Below, in pieces: positions 1 through 7,566 of a DNA stretch of 13,471 nt. Each line of letters starts with the position of its first letter. Position 1 is the first letter of the stretch. The notes beneath the pieces are model-generated. The model made no database searches. It was not told the DNA's origin and saw only the letters and a program-made list of their open reading frames with translations. Position numbers and translations under genes: made by a program. The DNA comes from Flavobacterium psychrophilum (lineage in GTDB: Bacteria > Bacteroidota > Bacteroidia > Flavobacteriales > Flavobacteriaceae): the NCBI GenBank assembly GCA_945872875.1, contig CAMCBB010000047.1, forward strand, positions 1 through 13,471. Direction: 5' to 3'.

Positions 1-7
1 ATTTTTT

Positions 8-1486
8 TTAGTATGCCTTTGCAAATAGCACTCTACCAGTTGATTTGCCTCCAGAAAAAATACATTTCCCTTCTTCTTCTTTCCTGTCAAATGGAATACA
101 ACGAATGGTTGCTTTGGTTAAATCCTTAATTTTTTCTTCCGTTTCTGCAGTTCCATCCCAATGCGCAGAAATAAATCCGCCTTTGTTTTCTAATACTGAT
201 TGAAACTCTTCAAATGAATTTACTTCAGTTATATGATTGGTTCGATAATCTATTGCATTTTGAAACAAAGTATTTTGGATTTCCTCCAACAATTCTCTTA
301 TATAGGTAACCACAGTGTCTTTTGAAACCATTTCTTTTGTTAGATTATCTCTTCTAGCTACTTCATATGTGCCGTTTTCTATATCTTTTGGACCAACCGC
401 AATACGAACAGGCACTCCTTTTAATTCCCACTCTGCAAATTTAAATCCAGGTTTTTGTGTAGTTCTATTATCAAACTTAACAGAAATATTTAATTTCTTA
501 AATTCAGTCATTAGGTCAGTAACAACATTAGAAATTTGATCAAACTCTTCATCTGTTTTAAAGATAGGAACTATTACAACTTGAATTGGAGCTAAATTTG
601 GAGGCAACACCAAACCATTATCGTCAGAATGTGTCATAACTAATGCACCCATTAATCTTGTTGAAACCCCCCAAGAAGTTCCCCATACATATTCTTGTTT
701 ACCTTCGGCATTAGCGAACTTCACATCAAATGCTTTAGCAAAATTCTGACCTAAGAAATGAGAAGTTCCAGCTTGTAATGCTTTTCCATCCTGCATTAAT
801 GCTTCAATACAATAAGTCTCTTCGGCACCAGCAAATCGTTCCGTTTCTGTTTTTATTCCTTTTACAACTGGGATAGCCATAAAATTTTGAGCAAAATCAG
901 CATAGACATTCATCATTTTTTCTGATTCTTCGATAGCTTCCGATCTTGTTGCGTGGGCAGTATGGCCTTCTTGCCATAAAAATTCAGCAGTACGCAAGAA
1001 CAATCTAGTTCTCATTTCCCATCGCACCACATTTGCCCATTGATTAATCAATAAAGGTAAATCTCTATAGGATTGGACCCATCCTTTATAAGTTGACCAA
1101 ATGATTGCCTCACTTGTAGGTCGAACAATAAGCTCCTCTTCTAACTTCGCATTTGGATCCACCATTAATTTTCCAGGTCGATCCTCGTCATTTTTTAATC
1201 TATAATGGGTAACAATAGCGCACTCTTTAGCAAAACCTTCTGCATTTTTTTCTTCTGCTTCAAACATGCTTTTAGGTACAAACAATGGAAAATAGGCATT
1301 ACTATGTCCGGTTTCTTTAAACATTCGATCTAGTTCTGCTTGCATTTTTTCCCAAATAGCATAGCCGTAGGGCTTGATAACCATACATCCTCTAACACCA
1401 GAGTTTTCGGCTAAATCTGCTTTAACCACAAGTTCATTATACCATTTGGAATAGTCTTCCGATCGCTTTGTTAAGTTCTTACTCAT
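8..1486 (-). CDS. proS: Prolyl-tRNA synthetase, archaeal/eukaryotic-like type (ProS type 3)
   Basis: Charges tRNA-Pro with proline in the cytoplasm using ATP; an essential class II aminoacyl-tRNA synthetase. The 492-residue length and the C-terminal Tyr (ends FAKAY) fit the short type 3 ProRS, which lacks the editing insertion of the E. coli type. Visible are RPTSE (residues 122-126), motif 2 around [15 protein letters not shown] (155-169) followed by WQEGHTAH, motif 3 around [20 protein letters not shown] (269-288), the anticodon-binding domain from about residue 300, and a C-terminal domain. In that last domain the four zinc cysteines of the Thermus-type enzyme align with D444, T449, C475 and S478, so the site is largely lost. 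The start is the first ATG, about 47 bases downstream of the inferred transcription start. It diverges from the lipoprotein gene. Identification is very secure. Confidence 0.98.
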   Translation of the reverse strand: MSKNLTKRSEDYSKWYNELVVKADLAENSGVRGCMVIKPYGYAIWEKMQAELDRMFKETGHSNAYFPLFVPKSMFEAEEKNAEGFAKECAIVTHYRLKNDEDRPGKLMVDPNAKLEEELIVRPTSEAIIWSTYKGWVQSYRDLPLLINQWANVVRWEMRTRLFLRTAEFLWQEGHTAHATRSEAIEESEKMMNVYADFAQNFMAIPVVKGIKTETERFAGAEETYCIEALMQDGKALQAGTSHFLGQNFAKAFDVKFANAEGKQEYVWGTSWGVSTRLMGALVMTHSDDNGLVLPPNLAPIQVVIVPIFKTDEEFDQISNVVTDLMTEFKKLNISVKFDNRTTQKPGFKFAEWELKGVPVRIAVGPKDIENGTYEVARRDNLTKEMVSKDTVVTYIRELLEEIQNTLFQNAIDYRTNHITEVNSFEEFQSVLENKGGFISAHWDGTAETEEKIKDLTKATIRCIPFDRKEEEGKCIFSGGKSTGRVLFAKAY

Positions 1487-1539
1487 GAGAATTAGTTTGG
1501 CACAAAAATTGTTTAACTTATTTTAACTAAATAGTTCCG

Positions 1540-1570
1540 CAAAACTAACTATTTTTGTAATGAACAACAA
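1540..1570 (-). promoter_or_regulatory. proS promoter (Bacteroidota type)
   Basis: On the minus strand, TAGTTTTG (1547 down to 1540) matches the Bacteroidota -7 consensus TAnnTTTG. Two overlapping TTG candidates for the -33 box lie at 1570-1568 (20-bp spacer) and 1567-1565 (17-bp spacer). The predicted start of transcription is near 1533, giving a leader of roughly 47 nt before the proS ATG. An interrupted inverted repeat, AACTA-AA-TAGTT (1525-1536), sits at that start and could be an operator, but this is speculative. The -33 boxes overlap the upstream extension of the divergent lipoprotein ORF. Confidence 0.6.
1550..1557 (+). promoter_or_regulatory. -7 box for the lipoprotein-OMP operon; decides the start codon
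   Basis: TATTTTTG matches TAnnTTTG on the plus strand. It lies 2 bp from the oppositely oriented proS -7 box. Transcription would begin near 1563, after the ATG at 1560, so that ATG would not be in the message. The ATG at 1587 is therefore the likely start, with a leader of about 24 nt. I see no good TTG -33 box 17-23 bp upstream, so the promoter may be weak or need an activator. Confidence 0.45.
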
Positions 1571-1586
1571 TAAAAACGCTATACTT

Positions 1587-2588
1587 ATGAAAACATTTTA
1601 TTTTTCTCGCACAAATATCTCAATTTTAATGCTTTCTGGGATATTAACTTTGTTAGCAACTTCATGTGGTTCCTATCAAAACACGTCCTATTATGATAAT
1701 GACGGCGTATATGGATCTAGCGACAATCAAAAACCAAGAGAAGTCGAATCCAACAATAGTGGTTATTATAAAGAGTACTTTAGTAATTTAAGTAAGGACA
1801 ATGAGGTTTTTACAAATGTGGATAACTATTCTTCTGCGCAAGATTCGGTTCAAAAACAGCCCGAAGTAGTTACTAATTCAAATTATGCTGGTTGGGGTTC
1901 AAATAGCTCAGACAATATTACAATTAATGTATATGATAACGGGGGTTGGAATAATTGGGGTTGGAATAATGGTTGGTATGGAAATAATTGGGGTTGGAAC
2001 AATTGGGGTTGGAATAATGGTTGGTATGGAAATAATTGGGGTTGGAATAATTGGGGTTGGAATAATGGTTGGTATGGAAATAATTGGGGTTGGGGCTGGA
2101 ACAACTGGTACGGACCTAATTGGGGTTGGGGCTGGAACAACTGGTACGGACCTAATTGGGGCTTGGGTTGGAACAATGGTAATTTAGGTTATAATTACGC
2201 TTATTCTGGAGGAAGAAGAAATACTAATCGTTTAGGTAGTAATTATCCAGGGAATGCCTCTGGAGGAAGAGGAAATATATCAAACGGAGGAAGAAATACT
2301 AGAGTATTTGGTTCTAGAGACTACAACACACCTTCTACAAGATCGAATTATAATTCAAACAATAATATTAGATCTAATAATCCTCCAAGAACTAATTACA
2401 ACAATAACAATACAACTAGATCAAATTATAACAATAACAATACAATCCGAAATTATACACCATCATCAACAAACTCTGGCACGAGATCCTATTCTCCTTC
2501 TCCTTCTCCTTCCTACTCTTCTCCTAGCTCTTCAGGAGGCGGTGGTTTTGGTGGTGGAAGATCAGGCGGCGGCGGAGGAAGAAGATAA
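1587..2588 (+). CDS. Repeat-rich Trp/Asn/Gly lipoprotein, function unknown
   Basis: A predicted cell-envelope lipoprotein of 333 residues, counted from the ATG at 1587. An in-frame ATG at 1560 would add nine polar residues ahead of the signal peptide and lies upstream of the inferred transcription start, so I reject it. The N-terminus has a hydrophobic stretch ending LLATSC, a plausible signal-peptidase II site with lipidated Cys at residue 27. Then come an acidic, Ser/Asn-rich segment, three 16-residue GWNNWGWNNGWYGNNW units, two 12-residue GWGWNNWYGPNW units, an Asn/Arg/Ser-rich low-complexity region, and a tail of Ser-Pro and Gly-Gly repeats ending GGGGGRR. No enzymatic domain is visible. 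The FadL-like gene starts 28 bp downstream, so the two probably share a transcript. The low-complexity surface-type composition suggests a matrix, adhesion or structural role, but this is inference only. Confidence 0.8.
   Translation: MKTFYFSRTNISILMLSGILTLLATSCGSYQNTSYYDNDGVYGSSDNQKPREVESNNSGYYKEYFSNLSKDNEVFTNVDNYSSAQDSVQKQPEVVTNSNYAGWGSNSSDNITINVYDNGGWNNWGWNNGWYGNNWGWNNWGWNNGWYGNNWGWNNWGWNNGWYGNNWGWGWNNWYGPNWGWGWNNWYGPNWGLGWNNGNLGYNYAYSGGRRNTNRLGSNYPGNASGGRGNISNGGRNTRVFGSRDYNTPSTRSNYNSNNNIRSNNPPRTNYNNNNTTRSNYNNNNTIRNYTPSSTNSGTRSYSPSPSPSYSSPSSSGGGGFGGGRSGGGGGRR
1944..2159 (+). repeat. In-frame tandem repeats: 3 x 48 bp then 2 x 36 bp
   Basis: Three 48-bp units occupy 1944-1991, 1992-2039 and 2040-2087. 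Units 1 and 3 are identical and unit 2 differs at one base (T to C at 2000). Two identical 36-bp units follow at 2088-2123 and 2124-2159, with a decayed partial copy after them. Both periods are multiples of three, so copy-number change keeps the lipoprotein reading frame. Near-identity at the DNA level, including third positions, points to recent duplication rather than protein-level selection alone. Confidence 0.95.
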
Positions 2589-2616
2589 TTATTGATTTTA
2601 AAAAATTAAACTACAA

Positions 2617-4137
2617 ATGAAAAAATTAATTGCAATTATATTATTTAGCACAGCACTTAATTCAATTTATGCTCAAGACATTTATGATGCGATTCGATTT
2701 GCTCAAACAGATCTAAATGGTACCGCACGATTTAAAGCAATGGGAGGAGCATTTGGAGCTGTTGGTGGAGATTTTTCTTCTTTAAATGTTAATCCTGCAG
2801 GATCGTTAATATTTGCTAACAATCAGGTTGGTGTAACCTTATCCAACTTTAACACCTGTAATGAATCGAATTATTTTGGGAAAACTACCTCAAATAATAA
2901 AAACTCATTAGATATTAATCAAGCTGGTGCAGTTTTTACATTCATTAATCAAGATAAAAAAAGCGATTGGAGAAAATTTGCATTTTCAATAAATTATGAA
3001 AATGCAAAAAACTTAGATAATAATATATTTTCGGCTGGAACAAATCCAATTAATTCAGTAGGCAACTATTTTTTAAGTTATGCTAATGGAGTGCCGTTAG
3101 CAAATATTGATGGCTCTAATTACTATTATGATGAATTGTATTTTAACGAACAGCAAGCTTATTTAGGCTACAATTCATATATTATTGATCCTAATGCGAA
3201 TACTGGCAACAATACCACTTATTACACTAATATTGCTACTGGAGGTAATTACTACCAAGAAAATAGAATTCATTCAAATGGATACAACGGTAAAGCTACT
3301 TTTAACTTTGCTGGGCAATATACTGATAAATGGCTTTTTGGATTAAACTTAAATTCCCATTTTTTAGACTACCGTCAATCTAGTAGTTTTTTTGAATCGA
3401 ACAATAATCCAAAGTACCCAACAGGATCAACTGTTGATGCGGTTCGATTTAATAATGATTTATACACTTATGGTAGCGGATTTTCGTTTCAAATTGGAAC
3501 AATATTTAAACCGATGAAAGAATTGCGAGTTGGTATTTCTTACGAATCCCCAACTTGGTATCGCTTAACTGATGAATTAAACCAAAGAATTTCTACATCT
3601 GGTTATGGCTTAAGTGCAACACCAAATGTTAATCAATATTCTACAGTAGTGACCGACCCCAATACCACAATGGTTTTTGTTCCATACAATTTACAAACTC
3701 CAAGTAAATTAACTAGTAGTTTTGCATATATTTTTGGAAAAAGAGGATTAATAAGTTTTGATATTGCCTCAAAAAATTATGCAAATACCACATACAGACC
3801 TAAACAAGATTTTTCTTCTACCAATACAATTATGTCTAATGAATTAACCACTTCGAGTGAAGTTAGAATTGGTGGAGAATACAAAATAAAGAAAGTGAGC
3901 CTTCGTGGAGGTTACCGTTGGGAACAAAGTCCATTTAAAAACAAAACAACTATTGGAGATTTAACTGGATATTCAGCCGGTTTTGGTTATAACTTTGGAA
4001 GTGCTAAATTGGATGTAGCTTATGCTTATGCTAAACGCGATTACAATCAACAATTTTTCTCTCAAGGATTAACCGATGCAGCAAGAATTAATGCTGTAAA
4101 CAATACCATTAGCGTGACACTTTTATTTGAATTGTAA
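2617..4137 (+). CDS. FadL/OmpP1-like outer-membrane beta-barrel protein
   Basis: Predicted outer-membrane barrel of 506 residues, resembling the OmpP1/FadL/TodX proteins that Bacteroidota annotations often label 'hemin receptor'. The N-terminus has a Sec signal peptide (MKKLIAIILF start, likely cut near YAQ-D at residues 18-21). It is followed by the family-typical segment with repeated Gly, ending in the NPAG motif (residues 59-62), which in FadL belongs to the N-terminal hatch. The rest alternates hydrophobic and polar residues and is rich in Tyr, Asn and aromatic residues, as expected of beta strands. The chain ends in a short beta strand, TISVTLLFEL. FadL relatives pass hydrophobic molecules across the outer membrane; the substrate here cannot be read from sequence. 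It is the second gene of the likely lipoprotein operon and is closed by the terminator at 4156-4186. Family assignment is fairly secure, ligand unknown. Confidence 0.85.
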   Translation: MKKLIAIILFSTALNSIYAQDIYDAIRFAQTDLNGTARFKAMGGAFGAVGGDFSSLNVNPAGSLIFANNQVGVTLSNFNTCNESNYFGKTTSNNKNSLDINQAGAVFTFINQDKKSDWRKFAFSINYENAKNLDNNIFSAGTNPINSVGNYFLSYANGVPLANIDGSNYYYDELYFNEQQAYLGYNSYIIDPNANTGNNTTYYTNIATGGNYYQENRIHSNGYNGKATFNFAGQYTDKWLFGLNLNSHFLDYRQSSSFFESNNNPKYPTGSTVDAVRFNNDLYTYGSGFSFQIGTIFKPMKELRVGISYESPTWYRLTDELNQRISTSGYGLSATPNVNQYSTVVTDPNTTMVFVPYNLQTPSKLTSSFAYIFGKRGLISFDIASKNYANTTYRPKQDFSSTNTIMSNELTTSSEVRIGGEYKIKKVSLRGGYRWEQSPFKNKTTIGDLTGYSAGFGYNFGSAKLDVAYAYAKRDYNQQFFSQGLTDAARINAVNNTISVTLLFEL

Positions 4138-4155
4138 TAAATAAATTTTATATTT

Positions 4156-4186
4156 AAAACCATTCGTTCTTCGGATGGTTTTTTTT
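4156..4186 (+). terminator. Intrinsic terminator after the FadL-like gene
   Basis: A 10-bp stem (AAAACCATTC at 4156-4165 with GGATGGTTTT at 4173-4182, containing one T-G wobble) closes a 7-nt loop and runs into eight consecutive T (4179-4186). It lies 18 bp past the stop codon at 4137. The A-rich 5' arm could also make it work for transcription from the opposite direction, but no gene needs that here. Confidence 0.9.
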
Positions 4187-4206
4187 ATGCACAATGAATA
4201 ATGCCT

Positions 4207-4307
4207 AGCCCCGATTGAGCTGATAGCTCTCGAGGAGGAACGGAACGAGACTAAAAGCGAAAGCGGGAAAAATGAAACCAAAAATACCCTAAAGTTTCGC
4301 TCCTTAA
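4207..4307. other. GC-richer structured intergenic element
   Basis: This part of the 209-bp gap between the FadL-like gene and rimO is clearly richer in GC than its surroundings and has no ORF. It contains a hairpin GAGCT-GAT-AGCTC (4217-4229), a closing stem CCCGATT (4210-4216) with AAGCGGG (4261-4267, one mismatch), and a direct repeat GGAAC-GGAAC (4237-4246). A competing stem pairs AGCGAAA (4256-4262) with TTTCGCT (4295-4301). From memory, Flavobacteriaceae genomes carry many spacer elements that open AGCCCYGAT and close AGCGGGA with a trailing GCTCC, and this resembles one; that link is unverified. It lies after a terminator and before a rimO promoter, so it may not be in either mRNA. Confidence 0.4.
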
Positions 4308-4318
4308 AATAAATACTG

Positions 4319-4326
4319 TAATTTTG
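4319..4326 (+). promoter_or_regulatory. -7 box of the rimO promoter
   Basis: TAATTTTG is an exact match to TAnnTTTG and lies 20 bp before the rimO ATG. The predicted transcript would start near 4332 with a leader of about 15 nt. No clear TTG is found at -33; the corresponding stretch is TTTCGC at 4295-4300, inside the 3' edge of the structured element. Confidence 0.55.
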
Positions 4327-4346
4327 TTACCCAATTAAAATTAGGT

Positions 4347-5651
4347 ATGAGAACCAAATCGGTAAAGAAAAATAAAATCAATGTGATTACACTTGGATGT
4401 TCTAAAAACACTTACGACAGTGAAGTGTTAATGGGGCAATTAAAGGCAAGTGGTAAAGAGGTGGTGCACGAGCAAGAAGGTAATATTGTGGTGATAAACA
4501 CCTGTGGTTTTATTGATAATGCTAAAGCAGAATCGGTAAATACTATATTAGAATATGCCGATAAAAAGAAGAATGGGATTGTAGATAAAGTTTTTGTTAC
4601 CGGCTGTTTATCTGAACGATATAGACCTGATTTAGAAAAAGAAATTCCGAATGTAGACCAATATTTTGGAACTACCGAATTACCGCTTTTATTAAAAGCA
4701 CTTGGCGCTGATTACAAACATGAATTGCTTGGAGAACGATTGACTACAACTCCAAAAAATTATGCTTATTTAAAAATTGCCGAAGGCTGTGATCGTCCTT
4801 GTAGTTTTTGTGCAATTCCGTTAATGCGTGGTAAACATGTTTCGCAACCCATTGAAAAATTGGTTAAAGAAGCTGAAGGTTTGGCTAAAAATGGTGTAAA
4901 AGAATTGATTCTTATTGCTCAAGATTTGACTTATTATGGTTTGGATATATATAAAAAACGAAATCTTGCAGAATTACTAGAAAACCTAGTAAAAGTTGAA
5001 GGGATTGAGTGGATTCGTTTGCATTACGCCTTCCCAACTGGTTTCCCAATGGATGTATTGGAATTGATGCGTAACGAACCAAAGATTTGTAACTATATTG
5101 ATATTCCGTTGCAACACATTTCAGATAGTATCTTGAAATCGATGAAACGCGGAACTACAAAAGAAAAAACAACTAAATTGCTTCAAGAATTTAGAAAAGC
5201 AGTTCCTGGAATAACGATAAGAACAACCTTAATTGTGGGTTATCCTGGCGAAACACAAGAAGATTTTGAAATTATGCGCGACTGGGTTCAGGAAATGAAG
5301 TTTGAACGCTTGGGTTGTTTTACCTATTCGCATGAAGAAAATACAGGCGCTTATGTTCTTGAAGATGATGTTTCTGAAGATGTAAAGAAAGCGCGTGCTG
5401 CCGAGATTATGGATTTACAATCGCAAATTTCTTGGGATTTAAATCAAGAGAAAATAGGAAAAACTTATAAATGTGTTATTGACCGCAAAGAAGGAACCTA
5501 TTTTATAGGAAGAACTGAGTTTGACAGCCCCGATGTAGACAATGAAGTATTAATTGATGCTTCTAAATTTTATTTAAAAACTGGAGATTTTGTTTCAATC
5601 AAAATTATTGATGCTACAGAATATGATTTATATGGTGAACCTAATTTATAA
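4347..5651 (+). CDS. rimO: Ribosomal protein S12 methylthiotransferase RimO
   Basis: Radical-SAM enzyme that adds a methylthio group to the beta carbon of a conserved aspartate of ribosomal protein S12, in the cytoplasm. The 434-residue chain shows the full MTTase layout. The N-terminal UPF0004 domain carries three Fe-S cysteines: C18 (LGCSKN), C53 (NTCGF) and C87 (TGCLSE). The radical-SAM domain has the CX3CX2C cluster C148-C152-C155 (EGCDRPCSFC). A C-terminal TRAM domain begins near residue 370. The LGCSKNTYDSE start and length are those of RimO rather than of the tRNA enzymes MiaB or MtaB. The ATG at 4347 follows a good -7 box. The next gene starts 11 bp after the stop, so the two are probably co-transcribed. 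Identification is very secure. Confidence 0.97.
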   Translation: MRTKSVKKNKINVITLGCSKNTYDSEVLMGQLKASGKEVVHEQEGNIVVINTCGFIDNAKAESVNTILEYADKKKNGIVDKVFVTGCLSERYRPDLEKEIPNVDQYFGTTELPLLLKALGADYKHELLGERLTTTPKNYAYLKIAEGCDRPCSFCAIPLMRGKHVSQPIEKLVKEAEGLAKNGVKELILIAQDLTYYGLDIYKKRNLAELLENLVKVEGIEWIRLHYAFPTGFPMDVLELMRNEPKICNYIDIPLQHISDSILKSMKRGTTKEKTTKLLQEFRKAVPGITIRTTLIVGYPGETQEDFEIMRDWVQEMKFERLGCFTYSHEENTGAYVLEDDVSEDVKKARAAEIMDLQSQISWDLNQEKIGKTYKCVIDRKEGTYFIGRTEFDSPDVDNEVLIDASKFYLKTGDFVSIKIIDATEYDLYGEPNL

Positions 5652-5662
5652 TTAAATATATT

Positions 5663-6145
5663 ATGAAAACAATAAAAATAACCCTATTATTATTTTTACT
5701 TTTTTTTGGATTTAATTCAGGAATGGCTCAATTTGGCGGTATGAACGGTGGTATGATGGGCGGAGGAATGAATCAAATGCAAAACCAACAAAGTATTCAA
5801 AATACAAATAATTACGGAAGAAATAAAAGTTCAGAAGACTTAGACAAAGAAAGAGAAGAAAACTTAGCAAAAAGCATTGAAAAAATTGCAAAAGAACTTA
5901 ATCTTGACGCTCTTCAAATGATTGTAATAAAAAAAGAAATAGAAGCAAGTTCAAAAAGCATTTTTGCAGTTTCTAAGTCTGAATCTTCAGACGAAGATAA
6001 AATTAAAGAAATGAATGCAATAAATGAAAAAACAGATAGAACAATAAACACCTTTCTCAATGCGGATCAAAAAATAAAGTACAAAAAGTACATTGACGAT
6101 CGCAAAGAAAGAATGGAAAAATTAAGAATGACAATTAGAAATTAA
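5663..6145 (+). CDS. Small secreted Gly/Met-rich protein with helical C-terminus
   Basis: A 160-residue protein I do not recognise as a named family. It has a clear Sec signal peptide (KITLLLFLLFFGF, probably cut near residue 22-23, GMAQ), so it is likely periplasmic or exported. A Gly/Met/Asn/Gln-rich segment follows (residues 24-50, with GGMNGGMMGGGMN). The remainder, residues 55-160, is charged and predicted helical. It has two spaced LN-xx-Q motifs (LNLDALQ at 79-85 and LNADQ at 132-136) that faintly recall the LTxxQ motif of Spy/CpxP periplasmic chaperones, but this likeness is weak. The Met-rich stretch might bind copper; this is speculation. It lies 11 bp after rimO, and its TAA stop directly abuts the stop codon of the convergent oxidase gene. 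Confidence 0.85.
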   Translation: MKTIKITLLLFLLFFGFNSGMAQFGGMNGGMMGGGMNQMQNQQSIQNTNNYGRNKSSEDLDKEREENLAKSIEKIAKELNLDALQMIVIKKEIEASSKSIFAVSKSESSDEDKIKEMNAINEKTDRTINTFLNADQKIKYKKYIDDRKERMEKLRMTIRN

Positions 6146-7549
6146 TTACAAACTATCTGGGAAAATCTTACCTGGATTTAGTATATTATTAGGATCAAAA
6201 ACATATTTAATGCGTTCCATTAATTCTAAATGCGTTTTAGAAAATGCAATATCCATAAAGTTTTTCTGTACATAACCTATTCCGTGCTCTCCTGAGAGTG
6301 TTCCTTTTAAAGAAACCGTTAATTCAAAAATCTCTCTAATTCCTTTAGGAACTTCTATTTTCCAATCGGTTTCACTTAATGTACCTCGAATGATATTCAC
6401 ATGTAGGTTACCATCGCCAGCATGTCCATAACAAACGGATTGAAATCCGTATTTCTTACCAATATTTTTAATACCTTGTAATAATTCGGGTAAAACATAT
6501 CTGGGCACCACGGTGTCTTCTTCTTTATAAATAGAATTTGCTTTTACAGCCTCTGCAACCGAACGACGCATTTTCCATAATGCATTTTTTTGATCTTCGG
6601 TATCTGCAAATAGCACTTCGTCAATTTCAAACTCCTCTACTACTCCCATTATTTTTTCTGCTTCAAGCATTAAAATTTCAGGGTAATTACCATCAACTTC
6701 AATCAGCAGATGGGCTTGCACATCTTCTTTTACTTGAACATTTAATCCGTCAACAAATTTTAAAGTCCAATCAATCGCATCACGCTCCATGAATTCCAAT
6801 GCACTTGGGATAATTCCGGCTCTAAAGATTGCCGAAACTGCTTCACATGCTTGACTAGCATGATAAAAAGGGACAAGCATTAAAACATTGTGAGTGTTTT
6901 GTGGAAGTAACTTCAATACAATCTTAGTAATTATACCAAGAGTTCCTTCGCTACCCACCATCAATTGCGTTAAATTATATCCTGTAGAATTTTTTAAAGT
7001 ATTGGCTCCGGTCCAAATGATTTCCCCATTTGGTAAAACCACTTCCAAATTCAGCACATAATCTTTAGTAACACCATACTTTACGGCACGAGCACCACCA
7101 GAATTTTCTGCCACATTCCCTCCTATCCAACAACTACCTTGACTGCTTGGATCAACTGGGTAAAACAACCCTTTTTCGGCAACGGCTTCACGCAATACCT
7201 GAGTAATTACTGCAGGTTCAACTAATACTTGTAAGTTTTGCTCATCAATTTCAATGATTTTATTCAATCGCTCCATTGAAAGTCCGATGCCCTCATAAAT
7301 ACTCAATGCACCCCCACTTAACCCTGTTCTTGCACCAATTGGAGTAGTTGGAATTTTATAATCGTTTGCTATTTTTAATATTTCAGAAATTTCTTTTGCA
7401 TTAGCTGGTTTTACAACCACGCTAGGTGGAAAAACATAATTTTCAGTTTCATCGTGACCATAATGATTACGGGTTTCTTGATCGGTGAAAATATAGGCAT
7501 CACCAACAATGTTGGCTAGTTTTTGAAGTATTTCGGCGTTAATTTGCAT
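6146..7549 (-). CDS. FAD-linked oxidase, GlcD / D-lactate dehydrogenase family
   Basis: Cytoplasmic or membrane-associated flavoprotein expected to oxidise a D-2-hydroxy acid (glycolate, D-lactate or D-2-hydroxyglutarate) to the 2-oxo acid. The 467 residues match the GlcD subunit in length. An N-terminal PCMH-type FAD-binding domain (about 35-215) shows PIGARTGLSGG (70-80), SSQGSCWIGGNVAENSGGAR (135-154) and GSEGTLGIIT (199-208). The C-terminal FAD-oxidase domain has the metal/substrate motifs GHAGDGNLH (375-383; His376, His383) and SGEHGIG (419-425), and ends DPNNILNPGK (452-461). There is no C-terminal Fe-S domain of the kind found in longer D-lactate dehydrogenases, and no glcE or glcF partner is in the window, so the substrate and electron acceptor are open. 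It is divergent from meaB and convergent with the secreted-protein gene with no spacer. Confidence 0.93.
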   Translation of the reverse strand: MQINAEILQKLANIVGDAYIFTDQETRNHYGHDETENYVFPPSVVVKPANAKEISEILKIANDYKIPTTPIGARTGLSGGALSIYEGIGLSMERLNKIIEIDEQNLQVLVEPAVITQVLREAVAEKGLFYPVDPSSQGSCWIGGNVAENSGGARAVKYGVTKDYVLNLEVVLPNGEIIWTGANTLKNSTGYNLTQLMVGSEGTLGIITKIVLKLLPQNTHNVLMLVPFYHASQACEAVSAIFRAGIIPSALEFMERDAIDWTLKFVDGLNVQVKEDVQAHLLIEVDGNYPEILMLEAEKIMGVVEEFEIDEVLFADTEDQKNALWKMRRSVAEAVKANSIYKEEDTVVPRYVLPELLQGIKNIGKKYGFQSVCYGHAGDGNLHVNIIRGTLSETDWKIEVPKGIREIFELTVSLKGTLSGEHGIGYVQKNFMDIAFSKTHLELMERIKYVFDPNNILNPGKIFPDSL

Positions 7550-7566
7550 GTTGTAAATTTGATTAG

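Noticed and set aside
1883..2187. Open frames on both strands across the lipoprotein repeat (about 100 aa each)
   Set aside because: They are by-products of the 48/36-bp repeats: an open frame in one copy stays open in all. They have no start context and give Pro/Gln or Gly/Val low-complexity chains.
2254..2595. 113-aa plus-strand ORF overlapping the lipoprotein 3' end
   Set aside because: Ile/Thr/Leu/Glu low-complexity reading of the Asn/Ser/Gly-rich region in another frame; no plausible start or fold.
4207..4307. Riboswitch controlling rimO
   Set aside because: A good -7 box (4319-4326) lies downstream, so the element would not be in the main rimO transcript, and no known riboswitch core is recognisable.
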